A DNA stretch of 64,000 bases, taken from the NCBI RefSeq assembly GCF_963676685.1, contig NC_092345.1, forward strand, positions 78,371,592 to 78,435,591, written 5' to 3'. Shown one piece after another: positions 11,831-23,529 of the stretch (positions within the stretch are counted from its first letter, which is position 1; every line of letters starts with the position of its first letter). The notes below the pieces were generated by a model. It saw only the letters and a list, made by a program, of their open reading frames with translations, had not been told where the DNA came from and ran no database searches. Source of the stretch: Mytilus edulis. Taxonomy: Eukaryota; Mollusca; Bivalvia; Mytilida; Mytilidae. Both the position numbers and the translations under genes were made by a program.

Positions 11831-11999
11831 GTAGGTTGATACGTTATAAATTTAGTGTTATTTCAGATCGGTGACAACAGATATAGGATAACAAATGTCT
11901 TGATTGATTGATCGATAGATTTATTGATTTATGTTTTGTGCAATTTTTAGCATAATTTGCTATTTAGTATCTGTCGGAGTGTAATAATGAAGGAAGCCG

Positions 12000-12165
12000 G
12001 ATAACCCGGTTAGAACCTCCGACCTACGGCAAGAAAACTGACTCAAGTCTATTACGATTGGAGTCGAACTTGCACGTGCGGGAATAGAAATCACAACATT
12101 AGTCCTGCGAGGCTAGTGATACAGTAGTTGCAATATTTAGTACACTCGGCCACCGATGCCCCCAA
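12000..12165 (-). repeat. tRNA-derived SINE head
   Basis: On the minus strand the sequence starts GGGGGCATCGGTGGCCGAGTG (A-box-like) and has GTTCGACTCC (B-box-like) about 90 nt on. This resembles a Ser/Leu-type tRNA with extra arm sequence. No acceptor stem closes, so it is a SINE promoter rather than a tRNA gene. Confidence 0.5.
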
Positions 12166-12634
12166 GAAAATAAAAAAAGGTTTTGCAATAAGCAACTTAT
12201 ATCATTTTATTACAAAATATAATCTGTATTTTAAAAAAGAAGGAACAATTTGACGAATTTAACAAAGGAAAAATAAAAAAAAAATACTTGTTTTTAGGGT
12301 TTCCCTTTCGATCCTTTTATACCTCAAAATGTTCAACCGCAAGTTTATATTTACTTTTTCTTTTGTGTCAAATTGGATGTATTTTGGTTGTATAGATTCA
12401 TTTTTGTATTTGCTCCATTTATTTCGTCTATCTTTGTCATTGGTCAAAGAGCGTCACGTTTACTGTTTTACAAAACTATTATTAAAACTCCTCTGCATTG
12501 GTATTGTCTTATATTTGTTTAATAACAGATTCAAGACAATAACTGACTGTCCCGAAATGTCATTTATATTCTAACCAATAAATGGATATTATAACACGAA
12601 TAATTGTATAAAACTCATCCTTTCATACTAACAG

Positions 12635-12666
12635 TTTTTTCATCTGACAGTGACAAAAAAGAATAA
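12635..12666 (+). CDS. Possible terminal exon of the polycystin-like gene
   Basis: The sequence TACTAACAG gives a good branch point and acceptor ending at 12634. In the phase required by exon 11255-11830 it reads VFSSDSDKKE then TAA. A second acceptor at 12650 gives a longer alternative tail of about 48 codons. Both endings fit the phase; neither has family support, because polycystin C-termini are variable. Confidence 0.35.
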
Positions 12667-13222
12667 CCTAAAGACTTCGTTTTGTGCTGAATTAGGTTGT
12701 ATGAATGATGTTGTTTTTTGTGGTGTCACACATGGCTACCTAAGATCATACGATATAAAGTTTCATCTTTGGCAAAACTTATATATCACATAAGGCTTGT
12801 TTCCTCGTCTGTAATATTACTTGATTTTCACCCAAAAAATAAACATAACATAATCACACCAGAAGTAGGATATACTAAATATTTTGAAAAGTATTATAAT
12901 CAGTTTTATACGAACAATCTAATTAATCAACAATTAAAAATACAACGCTTTTATTTACAGTTTTCATTTATCTTAACAAATACAGCAATTTTTGAACAAT
13001 GAGTGTATCCCATCGATATCATGTTGCTTATACTCTGTGGTTTACTATGTCCAGTTTCGCGGTTTTTTTTTTCTTTTATCAGAGTATTGTGCACTCTATT
13101 CTGTCTTGAGGATCTATATGATTGCTTCCTTGATATCTTTAATTTTTTCTAACTCATATTCATTGATACTCAAGACAAAAAAATATTTTGTTGTGTTTAT
13201 TGAAAGAAGTAAATTGTAACAG

Positions 13223-16021
13223 GTGCAATTCGAAGATGCAAGAGAAATGCAAATGTCTTTATTTATTATAGATGAAAACGACATTACAAGAAATTCTATG
13301 AAATTGGACAATCAGGTAATATAATAAAGAGAAATAGACATATACAAACATTACTATACCCCTAAAACTTCTACCCACTGTCACAAGACCAGCATTTTTC
13401 ATCTATAACGGAATTAGTCGAAGCTTAGAAATGTTAGAACCATCATTGATTTTAGTGTTTATGATGAATCATTAGAACAATCTAGGCTCAGCAGCACTTG
13501 AGGTATCTGATTCATGATTAAAAACCATCCAAGTTCAGTATCCCTTCATGTATCTGAAGAGTTAGCATACTCTGAAGGAGATGATATTTCGAGTCAATAT
13601 CCTGCATTTATTTTTATATCAAGCACATTGCCAAACATTTTATATTTTCAAAGTAATTCAAAACAAATTCAACGGGAATGAGTAGTTTAAAATGTTGCAA
13701 ACAACGTTTTTATGAAGACAGTACTAACTATATATAAAATTGGTTTACTGTACCACCCCGACTATTCAAATCATATGAAGAGGCAACTGAAATCATGCAC
13801 GAAAATTTTACATGTCCCAGGTATATAAAACAGTTACAAAAGAGTTTAACAAAAACTATTATCAACATGCATAAAGAACTACCAAAAAAAATCCATCAAA
13901 TGCAAGCGGCATTTTTAAGATTTCGGCCCATTTATTTTTTTATCAACTTAATTATTATTACTATAACGTTCTAACAATGTTGATTTCTAATGTTTTAGGC
14001 ATATGTAATATGTGAAACTGTCATACGAGCACAAGAAGAAGAAAGAAATTTTGATAAATTCACTTTATCTGTAAGTTTACATAAAGTTATCTTAGATGTT
14101 GTGTAAGTAAAACTTATGTCTAGTCGACAAGAAAACTAAGAAACGTGACTCATAATAAAGTTGAACAGCAAAAAAGATCTACAAATATGTCAAATAATCG
14201 ATATTTTCGTTCGATTCTTTACAAAAGATATTGCCAGTAAATTAACATTTCACTTCTACCTACGACATTATTAATGACGCAATATCTATATATGTCTGTC
14301 ATCCGCCATGGTCCGTCCGTCTTTCTGTCTGTCATCCGCCACGGTCCGTCCGTCTTTCTGTCTGTCCTCCGCCACGGTCCGTCCGTCTTTCTGTCTGTCA
14401 TCGTCCACGGTCCGTCCGTCTCTGTCTGTCATCCGCCACGGTCCGTCCGTCTTTCTGTCTGTCATCCGCCACGGTCCGTCCGTCTTTCTATTTTCTGCTT
14501 CTTTCAATAAGAAGTTGTGGAATGAGTGCTAATGAGACAACTCTCCTTCTAATTCCCAATGTGTAAAAAGTAAACAATTGTAAATCAAAGTAAGGGCTTC
14601 GACATGGATCCTTAGCTCACACGGAAAAGCAAGCTATAAATGGCCCTAAATGACTAGTGTAAACAATTCAAACAGGAAACCCAACGTTATAATCTTTATA
14701 AAAGACGAGAAACGAGAAACACCTAATTTTATTAAAATGGGAACTTTTTAATACATAGGCACAGTTAGGTTTTTTACCAAAATTGCAAGGTTTACTTACC
14801 ATCGCTATATGATAGTGCAATGTTGGTGTGTTGTTCACTGGATGAATATTCTTATCGGCTTTACTCTTGAAAACTATATTAGAGGGAAAGACACAAACAG
14901 AAACGAATGACTACATTGTAGATAAGTTATACTAGTATACAGAAAATAAAGTGATGTAACTCATCAAATTACTCCTTATTGTGTTAATTGTCATTAAATG
15001 ACTATAAAAAAATTAAAAACATATTCTGAGTGGATATGAAACAAACAATGTGACAGTGTGCTTATGAATTATTGTTCCATAAAAATGTATGTATAACAAA
15101 TATACCGTATTCTCTCCAAGACAAATTATATAAGGAGTCCATAAAAAATTACGTAATCAAACTCTATCAATTGATCATAAGTTTGCCATTTAACTATTCC
15201 GACAAATGGGAGGTGTACATATACTTTTATCTGTGATGATATTTTCAATATTTAAATATAAGATCTTCATATCTTTATTGTGTAGTTCTTTTTTGTGGGT
15301 TTGTATGATATTCGCCTTTATGAAAGTGACGTTTAGGAGTTTAGTGTGACGTCCATTTACACTGCACAAGTACACTAGTTTGTTTAGGGGCCAACTGAAG
15401 CCAGCCTTCGGGTACGAGATTTTTATCGTTGTGTTAAATACCCATTGGTAGCCTTGCGCTGTTTTCTTGAATTAGGTCTGGTTGTTTACTATTTGACACA
15501 TTGCCAATTTCCATTCTCAATTTTATGTTGAAACTAATATTCTTGAAACTACTGAACTAATCGAAACAAAATGAAAGAGAGATTCGTTTTATGGTAGCAG
15601 CCCGCCATGAATATAAAATTCGTAATTGTGTGCAATAAGAAAATATTCCTTTTTTTACTGACTCACAGTTTTTTTCGTATGGTATCAGTGCCAAAAGTAA
15701 GGTTTGCTCTTCACATAGTTTTGTTTTGTTTTTGATCTTTTTTCTCTCTCCGCTAAACCTAAACTTATACGTAACCTAACAAATACTTCATTTACCTGAT
15801 TTCAATGACGAATTAAAAAATGATAGATATAAAAAAAAATCGCAGTTTCCTTGAAAACGATATTTTATTCAAGTTATGAAATATGTGTAGAATTGAATAC
15901 TTTAAGATTTGTCTTGTAGGCGTTGATGAGATGAAACTTACAGCCGCTTTGGTGGACATTCTACTACTATCACAACGGGATGTTTAGTGATTTGGACTTT
16001 CTAGTCGAGTCACTTCTATAA
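13223..16021 (+). CDS. Three small candidate exons of unassigned gene
   Basis: Exon-like blocks 13223-13315 (31 codons, between AACAG and GTAATA) and 13999-14070 (24 codons, between TTTTAG and a perfect GTAAGT) are both phase 0 at each end. They encode acidic helical sequence (QFEDAREMQMSLFI; RAQEEERNFDKFTLS). A phase-0 continuation from the acceptor at 15943 gives 25 codons and then TAA at 16019. They could be an alternative C-terminus of the polycystin-like gene, since a coiled segment would be usual there. However, no exon converting phase 1 to phase 0 was found between 11831 and 13222. I do not recognise the sequence. Confidence 0.3.
14298..14491. repeat. 33-bp minisatellite, about six copies
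   Basis: The unit is GTCATCCGCCACGG then TCCGTCCGTC then TTTCTGTCT. Because 33 is a multiple of three and the unit lacks stops in most frames, several overlapping reading frames appear on both strands. They are not genes. Confidence 0.9.
14510..14730. repeat. Dispersed mussel repeat (CCAATGAGACAAC family)
   Basis: GAGTGCTAATGAGACAACTC, GGTCAAAG-like and GGCTCACAC-like phrases, then GAGAAACACC. Other copies are at 20100-20350, 37085-37270, 37380-37590 (reverse), 51900-52075 (reverse), 56690-56850, 60930-61080 and 63510-63600. Confidence 0.6.
15385..15530 (+). repeat. Truncated 3' end of a retroelement (GGGGCCA family)
   Basis: GTTTAGGGGCCAACTGAAG...ATTTCCATTCTCAATTTTA. The same 3' end occurs at 30750-30885 and 41232-41378, each cut at a different left position. 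That is the pattern of 5'-truncated retrotransposon copies. Confidence 0.6.
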
Positions 16022-16095
16022 TGTCGACATAGCGATATCTTGGTTTGGAAGTATATATATATATATATATAATCTGTAGAATGACAATGACTGTT

Positions 16096-16165
16096 TTTAC
16101 TCTGATGATTCTTATGTAGACGAACCGCGCGTCCGGACTATCTAATTAGAAGCCTGGTACCTTTG
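16096..16165 (+). ncRNA. Degenerate hammerhead-repeat relic
   Basis: CTGATGATTCTTATGTAGACGAACCGCGCGTC keeps the outline, but the core GAAAC has become GAACC and stem I is lost. It is followed by the family tail AGCCTGGTACCTTTG. Probably inactive. Confidence 0.5.
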
Positions 16166-16199
16166 AACTATTCAAACTAAATCTGAAGTATTATGTTCA

Positions 16200-16470
16200 A
16201 CGTGATTTTTTATGTCCCATTTATGGGCATTATGTTTTCTGGTCCGTCGTACCGTCCGTGTGTCCGTGAGTCCATTCGGTCGTCCGTTCGTCTGTCCTGC
16301 TTCAGGTTAAGGTTTTTGGTCGAGGTAGTTTTTGATGAAGTTGAAGACCAATCAACTTGAAACTTAGTAAAGATGTTCCCTATGATATGATCTTTCTAAT
16401 TTTAAAGCCAAATTAGAGATTTTATCCCATTTTCATGGTCCACTGAACAAAAAAATGATCATCCATTTAC
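16200..16470 (+). repeat. Dispersed repeat containing the empty site for the 32.9-kb unit
   Basis: Contains GTTCCCTATGATATGATC, then CCAAATTAGAGATTTTATCCC and TGGTCCACTGAAC in unbroken order. The copy around 32830-36450 has the foldback unit inserted within CCAAATTAGAG. A reverse partial copy lies at 41820-41945. Confidence 0.75.
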
Positions 16471-18707
16471 TTGGGATACATTCTTGTTTATACTATTTTA
16501 GATGTTTTACTTTATATGAATATTTAGAAGAGAACACAAGTGTTATTAAATTTAGAAAAAGAGATTAGTAAAGTAAATAACATTCTACTGAAGGTGAAGC
16601 ATGACAAATCAAATTGACGATTTTTTTTAATGCAAATTTGTTTTAATGTATAGAAATACTAGATGCATTAAATATCTTTTTTACTATTAATCTCTTGTTG
16701 CTTTTGATAAACAATTTGTATCCTGACTTACTGTCAAATATAGTAGCTGGTTTTATTTGAAAACAAGACTTTTCATAGATGTTTTTATTTTTTTTTTTTT
16801 TTTTAAATATAGAAGCAATACAGTAGTCGCATTACTAGTAAGGTTATCAAAATTAAATCTAAAAGTATTAAACGAACCTAGAGGAATAGGCAAAAGATCA
16901 TCATGGCATGTGAAACTTGTAACAACAAATAAGCAAAAAATAGAGTTTTTGACCTAAATCATATATAAATTCAACATATTTTCCTGCATTTTCGTAAATT
17001 ACAATGTTTCGGATTCTGGCTATGATTATAAATACAAAATTCATCGCAAAAAAAAACGGCCTTGATGGATGAGTTTTGCATGTAGTTAGTTTTGTGTAAG
17101 AAGTAGTAATTTGGAGGGATTAATATGCGAAAATGGAAGAATCGATATGAAAAATATGTAATTGCTATTTTTTTATTTAAAAAAAACTAGATATTCCAAA
17201 TGTGCATAATAACAGTTTTAAAAAAAATCTGCAAAATATGAATGACTCAAAAGTCCTGTCTGAACACCTGAAATTTTGAAATGTCCAGATATCGGTATTT
17301 TCTGAATAGGGTTCACGGCCTTCTCGCTTATTATTTCCATTACACTGCTCTTAGCAATATTAATTCATATTTTTAGAATGTGCATTTGTTGCACTATATT
17401 GTTGGAAGACCAAAAAATATGTTGAACGTTGATGTTTAAAGTTATGTGACAAACAAAGTGTCCAGTGTTTATTGGAATATACCTCTTTTTAAGTTTTATA
17501 AACAAAGACAAATACATCAAAATTACTTGTAAAATAATGACGATTTGTAGAGCTTGAACAAAAGAGACAAAAACTAATTGATATTATGTTTTAATGACAA
17601 TCAAATGTGCTTTGTAAATCTGTGTTGTATTGTAGCTACAAATAAATTCTTTTCGTGTCTTTTTGTCAATACTTAGATATCTACCCATCTTCACACGACT
17701 TGTCATATGCTTTCATGTGAACCATTGTAATTTTTTGGTTAGATATATCTCCGCAAAGGGTATATGAATAAAAAACGGATACTTCATATTTGATCATCAA
17801 TATATCAAACAGTTCATATATATATACGCTACACAAAATGTAAACAAAAGCACAAAAAAATGTTAATTTATGTTAAACTTTGCTAAACTGCAAATACTTA
17901 AGTACCTCATAAAAACGTGAACATACTGGTACTATCTTAACGTAAACTTGTATAAAATGAAGACATATGCATGCTCGCCAAAATGATGTATATACTCAAT
18001 TCGACAAAAAATGTAATATTTTAAGCTTTGCATATAACTAAATGTATTTATAAAGACAAGCTGCATTCCTACCGTTTATTTACATTTCCGTATATATCAT
18101 GTGTATTCCTGTGTTCTACTTTTCATGCGTCAGAATCATATAGAAGTATTAGTAAAATTCCAATTTCAACTGATTTCACCTTAATTCTTTCATTCCAGTA
18201 CGTCAAACAGTACCGAATTCAGGGGGTTCGGGAGTTTGAATACCTTCTATTTAACGATCAATGCATTTTAATTGGGGCATATAGTTGGAAACCACCTTCT
18301 TTATCCAGTATTGGGAACCCCCTTTGAAAAATGACTGGCTCCGCCACTGTGACATGCAATACATTTAATAACGATTCTGTATTGTTTTATTCTACGCAAT
18401 CGGCAAGTTCTTTAACAAATTAGATCTCACAATTGACAAATGCAATAGGCTCGCGATATTTTTAAATATAAACACTCTGTCTCATGTTCCATTCCAATAT
18501 ACCAACACAATTCTATATTTGATTTTAATCAATATAGTGGTTGTTAATTTCGACAAAATAATGACTGATTGGATTTCAATAGTCATGTAGCTAACGTAAA
18601 CAAACCTTCAACCAGGAAGATTTAAACATATATAGCAGTAATTGCGCACTGCTTATATTTTCTAAGTAATGATTTGAAAATTAATATGAACGTATTTGAC
18701 TTTAAGA
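16471..18707. other. No gene seen
   Basis: AT-rich intergenic sequence. There is a degenerate piece of the GGGGTTCGGG...GGAAACCACC repeat near 18215-18350 (better copies at 21090 and 36800). No exon chain or promoter can be supported. Confidence 0.4.
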
Positions 18708-18942
18708 ATGACAATTGCAAGCGCCCTGTGCCACGGAATAGACAACTTTGTCGAATGTTCAATAGCCGTGCGGATAGCTTTTTTTCTGATACCTGTGGCA
18801 GTTGTCCTTCAAGCATTTGGAGTTGGAACAGCGGCATGGTCAAATTCAGATTCTTCGCGTCAAGGTCTTTGGACTTATTGTTATGACGAAAGAGAATTTT
18901 CGTGCTGTGAAAGTATTTATGATAAAATAGAAGATACACCAG
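18708..18942 (+). CDS. Exon 1: helix 1 and claudin-like first outer loop
   Basis: Begins at the first ATG after an in-frame stop and ends at the weak donor GTTTGT in phase 1; an alternative donor GTAATT lies 9 nt further. It encodes a short N-terminus with cysteines, the helix around AFFLIPVAVVLQAFGV, and the loop with W, GLW and a CC pair that defines the claudin/PMP22-like look. Confidence 0.8.
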
Positions 18943-21900
18943 GTTTGTACGTAATTGTATCTACCCAGTTTTACCAATTATTCATTTTAAAAATACATCT
19001 GTTCTTTAAAAAACACATTTCTCTTTTGGGCACCAGTTATTTATTTCAGCAAGTCTAACACATAATTACACATTTATGTTGACATTGTTATGTAAAATTT
19101 ATAGAATGCTGAATTATTTGAAACACGAAGGTTTGAATTGTCTATTCCTAAGGATACAAATAATATAATTAAAAATATCAGGATTTTTTTTCTTTCAAAA
19201 CTGTTGTTGTTGGTGGAAAATTTCTGTTATTTCGTTGTTTTCGTTGTTTTTCCGGATGTGTTGACTCTCAATCGATTTATGACTTTCGAACAGCGGTATA
19301 CTATGTTGCCTTTATATATATGGTACGTACGTAAATGTTTTTGATCATATTTGTTCAAATTATTATATGCAAAGTGGCCGCCACTTGAAAGTGAAAAAAT
19401 GTATGCCTTTATAATTGATTCGCCAATTACATTTCCGTTCTTGGTTACACATATCAGATTATAAGATGCATTTTTGAATACATTTTCAATTAAATTATGA
19501 GATTGACTAATTATTTTTTCCTCATTCTTATTTGCCAAATAAGTCATGTCTCCTCGTCTGTGCATACTATGTTTACCCAAACTATAATCCGTTTATAGCT
19601 GCAATAATATGGGTCTTACTCAATAGGTTGCTACAGATGTGATTATCATAATTATGGGTGCATAAATGAAGCACCACTTAGAAAATTAAGTTACAGGAAT
19701 TTCCTATAGGTTAAGAAGTAAACTTAGGTTCCTTGTCTTAAACAGCTGTCGTAGGAAAATTTGCTTTGCAGAGAGTAAAATTGTCATTACTTTGCCTTTG
19801 GAAAAGCAAAAATAAAACACCTCTTCAGTACCTCCAAATACTTGTCGATTTTATTGAATTAAGTTCGGAGTTGTTCGGAACTCGACAGAAAAGTGATCAT
19901 TATAGATAAACGACTCTGTCTATTCAGCCACAGAGAAATCCTTTTATTTTCCAATTCAAAGGAACAAACCGTTCTTTATTTACTTGAAAGACAAGTATAT
20001 TAAAAATGAGGATTAAAGAAATGATTTAAGTTTTTTGGCCACAATAATAACCTAGAATAACCTTGTAGATTTAACAGCTACTATAGAAATAGGGAATTCT
20101 GGATTACTTATTCATCATCATATAAGGTATGAGTACCAATGAGACAACTCTCAATCCAAGTCACAATGTATGAAAGTTAACAATTATTGGTCAAAGTAAG
20201 GCAGTCTTGGCTCACACCTGACAGCAAGGTATAAAGAGCCATCAAATCACCAGTGTAACTCAATGCAAACTAAAACCGACTGTTTATCTATATAGAACAC
20301 GAAACACAAGAAACACTAAATGAATGATATCAACAAACCACAACCACTGAATACCATGTACATTATAATATAATATACATTATAAAATCTATTCAGCTTA
20401 ATTTGTAATTTCATTTGTGGTACTTCCTTAACATTTCATTTCAATTTAATTTTTTTACAGTTTGGTTGATTTCAACACAAGTGTTTCAATGTATTTCATG
20501 TTGCATGGCTTTGATTACCATGATAATGTTTGTACTGTTAACATGTGTTACAAAAACAATGCAGAATAGTAAAGTCAGTTATACCACCATAGTATTTTGT
20601 ACGATGACAGGTAGGTGTATTTAAGTTGAGACTTTTGTTTTACAAATGCACCTTATTCCGATGTTTATATATCCTGTATAAAAAATCAACCATTTCCACA
20701 ATGCTGAAACCTAACGTTATATACCCTTTCAAAAATGATTATTCAATTAAACCAATTGTTGAAATCAAACTCAAACTTGTTTGACACACATGCCTTGAAA
20801 ATACCTGTTTAAACTTTCCACCAGATTTAGAAATGCAAACTTACCAAAACAGAAATATCCCCTCTTCATCTCTTGAGCTTCATACAGATATTGAAATGCA
20901 GACTAGATTATTTTTGTTCTGGTAAAAAAACCCATCGACGAATATTAATCCGAGCATCGTACCACGATTAGGAACCAAGAAAACGTAACAAGAAGATGGA
21001 GATATGCATTAAAAATATATGTTTTGAAGTCTTCCATAATATTGCTTTTTGGTAGTAAGTTATTACGTACATGTATTTATGGTAAATCATTGCCGGATCC
21101 AGGGGGGGGGGGGGGGGGGTCCGGGGGTTGGAACCCCCCTTTTTTTGCCGATCAATGCATTTGAATGGGAGCATATACTTTGAACCCCCCTTTACACTGG
21201 GTTGGAAACCCCCCATTTTTAAAATGGCTGGATCCGCGCCTGTAAATTAACATGAAGCATACTAATCTATTATAAAATACAAAGGAATACATTATTATTA
21301 TAAGAACAAAGACGATGAACCAATAAAAAACGCACAGAACTCGACATGTTAGCATAAGTTTGAGTGTAAAAGTATAACAGCTATGCCGAACTCTGAGGTA
21401 AACCAAACGAAGAGAAGTTTCTAAAAACTGATAAGATAACACGTTTGATTTTATCTGGGAACAGTATATCTAACGTCAATAGAATTGTCTCTTATTTGAT
21501 CAACCAACGGAACGAACGGAAAACATGAGTCTTATTCTTGACTTGGTATAGGTATTTCTAGTACAATATCAGCATTCAAAACTGTACTTCGAACGGATCT
21601 CATTCGTTGGAAGCGATGATGGTTACTACGAATAGCACAAAAAAGACCAAACAATACACAGGTTGAATTGAATTTCGAATCTGTAGAATCAATAAAAAAA
21701 AATTAATGACACATATTATGGAAAATATTGCCGTATGTATAGCAGAACGGCGAGACAAGGACACAACAATAACATACTAAAATATTCTTCAATCTTGAGA
21801 CCACAAATTTCCTAAATATATACCCAGAATGATGAATTAGTGTATTGACTTAATTGTGTTTCATTATTTTGTAGGATTTTGTTTGATGATAAGTGTAAGT

Positions 21901-23351
21901 ATTTATGGTGATAATTACCGGGATTCACACTGGTTGGACGATCATCAGCTGTCTGGTTCCTTTATAGTTGTTCTCATTGCTTTCTTTTTGTACTCTGTAG
22001 TTGCAGTTATTTTATTGGTTACCGAATGTCAAGGTATGTTTGATTATTTAAAATATATGCATAAATGTTTGATTCCAAGTATTTTTTTGAGAAACTCGTT
22101 ATAATTCCTCACGAAGACGACATATTGGAAAAAAAAAGAATGCGTCTAGTAAAACAAATCGTTGTGTATGAAGATGTAACAATTAAAATTCAAACAGTTG
22201 AAAAAAAACCTCCAAGATAAACTTCTAAGACCTAAAAATGGATAGAGTGTGATCCTCCACTGAGATAAAAAAAAATTGTAAATAGTGTCATCGAGTCACC
22301 CTAATAAGACTTCATCATTCTTGTCCATCGAATTAAATTGAACACGCGTCTTTACTTTGTTTTCTACGAGTAAAATAGTTCAACCTCGCATTGGTTAAAG
22401 CTGTTTTCACAAAATATATGATCACAATTTTGTGTATTTATTTCATTTTTAATCTTTAATTCGAAAATGTAATGTAATCTTGGTGGCAATATACAAAGTA
22501 CCATCAAAGGCTAGCTGCATTCTCCCAGACCATTGGTTGTAAAACTGTAGTCATGTATGTAGTACGATCAAGACGAAGGGTGACATTCGTGAAAATCCTG
22601 GTTATTTTTAGGTTTCGAATTGGTTCATCTCTAGGATTGCGTTTAATTTTGAGGACTGTTTGGTCGTGATTATGTCTCTCTATCTTTCAAATATGTTCTC
22701 TTGGTATTTTTTGGGGTGTGCATCGTGCCAAATTGCGCTATAGACTAGGTTTGGCCACAGCACCAAAATTATTGCACTAATCAAGTCAAAACTGTAAGAG
22801 TCTGTTGTTCTAATATCCATGTTATTTCCATGATTTTGACTTTAAAAAAAAAGCAAAAATATATTTTCCCTCATTATTTATGCACTGACAAAAGTGTCAA
22901 CGTTTTTATTTTGTAATATACATCTAAAAATGAAGACATTTAATCAATGCGTAATATGTTACAACTGGAACAAAATTGGAAGTAAAAATTTTGATCATTG
23001 AAAGACTTTCTGACTAAATAAGTATTACTGAAATACATATGATTTACCTACTTTTCAGATCGACCTTCTTCCAGGGTATATCCAAATTCAAATGAAACAA
23101 GACAAGCACCTGTTCAACCTTCAGCTCCGCCTTTGCCAGTGATCCCACCTACCTCAGCTACCAATCAAAACTTATCTACAGACCAAAACGAATGTATAGT
23201 CTGCATGGAAAGACCAAAGCAAACTATTTTTCTGGACTGTGGACATATTGCTTGTTGTGATATATGTTCAAATACATTGATGTCTAGTGAAAGAAAATGT
23301 CCAACATGCAGAACGTTCATTCGAGAAAGCAGACGCTATTATAACGCATGA
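18708..23351 (+). CDS. Claudin/PMP22-like four-helix membrane protein with C-terminal RING finger
   Basis: Four exons (18708-18942, 20461-20610, 21875-22033, 23059-23351), all joined in phase 1, give 278 residues. The ATG at 18708 is the first in frame after a TGA at 18687. Residues about 19-44 form helix 1. The first outer loop has the claudin-type W...GLW..C...CC pattern. Helices 2-4 follow, with a short loop carrying HWLDDHQL. After about residue 182 comes a proline-rich tail, then a C3HC4 RING at about 227-267 (CIVC, LDCGHIACCDIC, KCPTC) in the spacing of IAP/MDM2-type RINGs. RINGs of this type are ubiquitin-ligase domains, so a membrane-anchored E3 ligase is inferred. The claudin-superfamily call rests on topology and the loop pattern. 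I know no standard family with this combination. Confidence 0.85.
18943..20460. other. Intron 1 of the membrane-RING gene
   Basis: Contains a copy of the CCAATGAGACAAC repeat (20100-20350). Nothing else recognised. Confidence 0.45.
20461..20610 (+). CDS. Exon 2: helix 2 and start of helix 3
   Basis: The acceptor has a long pyrimidine run ending TTTTTTACAG and the donor is GTAGGT; 150 nt, phase 1 throughout. It encodes the cysteine-rich helix CISCCMALITMIMFVLL, a short basic cytoplasmic turn (TKTMQNSK) and the beginning of helix 3. Confidence 0.8.
21090..21245. repeat. GC-rich dispersed repeat with long G run
   Basis: Bounded by GCCGGATCCAGG and GCTGGATCCGCGCC as an inverted pair, with CCCCCC blocks and a G run at 21103-21119. 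A second copy in the other orientation is at 36805-36960. It lies in intron 2 of the membrane-RING gene. Confidence 0.65.
21875..22033 (+). CDS. Exon 3: helix 3 end, second loop, helix 4
   Basis: A 159-nt exon between TTTTGTAG and GTATGT. It encodes FCLMISVSIYG, a hydrophilic loop with HWLDDHQLSG, and the helix FIVVLIAFFLYSVVAVILL, then TECQ at the cytoplasmic edge. Confidence 0.8.
22034..23058. other. Intron 3 of the membrane-RING gene
   Basis: AT-rich; no repeat family or exon recognised with confidence. Confidence 0.4.
23059..23351 (+). CDS. Exon 4: proline-rich tail and RING finger, stop codon
   Basis: The acceptor is CTTTTCAG. It encodes a proline-rich linker and the complete C3HC4 RING, then ends ESRRYYNA and TGA. 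The eight putative zinc ligands are all present. The closing short tail after the RING resembles IAP-type proteins, where the last residues support dimerisation (family knowledge; not testable here). Confidence 0.88.
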
Positions 23352-23425
23352 ACAGATGTTTTTTTTCTTGAATTATGGAACCGAAAGAAACAAGACAAAT
23401 CATTGTGAAATTATTACAATGCTTC

Positions 23426-23431
23426 AATAAA
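23426..23431 (+). promoter_or_regulatory. Polyadenylation signal of the membrane-RING gene
   Basis: AATAAA lies 75 nt after the stop codon, followed by T-rich sequence. It fits the 3' end of the transcript. Confidence 0.55.
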
Positions 23432-23529
23432 TAACCGAAATATATTTTTTAAAGTATATAGTAAAATGTGTATATTGGAATATTATAAATTTTATCATGC
23501 AAGGCACCAAAGCAAACAAAAGAAGGTAA

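Noticed and set aside
12651-12793. Longer alternative polycystin tail after acceptor CTGACAG at 12650
   Set aside because: Phase fits and a stop follows, but the sequence has no family support and a better branch-point/acceptor lies 16 nt upstream. It cannot be decided by eye.
14298-14491. CRISPR-like repeat array
   Set aside because: Units abut directly without unique spacers, and the window is clearly from an animal genome.
14219-14532. Four overlapping frames rich in RHGPSVFL or KTDGPWR
   Set aside because: By-product of the 33-bp minisatellite.
18028-18327. 99-codon frame before the membrane-RING gene
   Set aside because: Its end overlaps the GGGGTTCGGG repeat and the translation has no resemblance to a protein family.
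21103-21119. G run as a regulatory quadruplex
   Set aside because: It is part of a dispersed repeat whose other copy lacks the long run. It may be slippage or a sequencing artefact.
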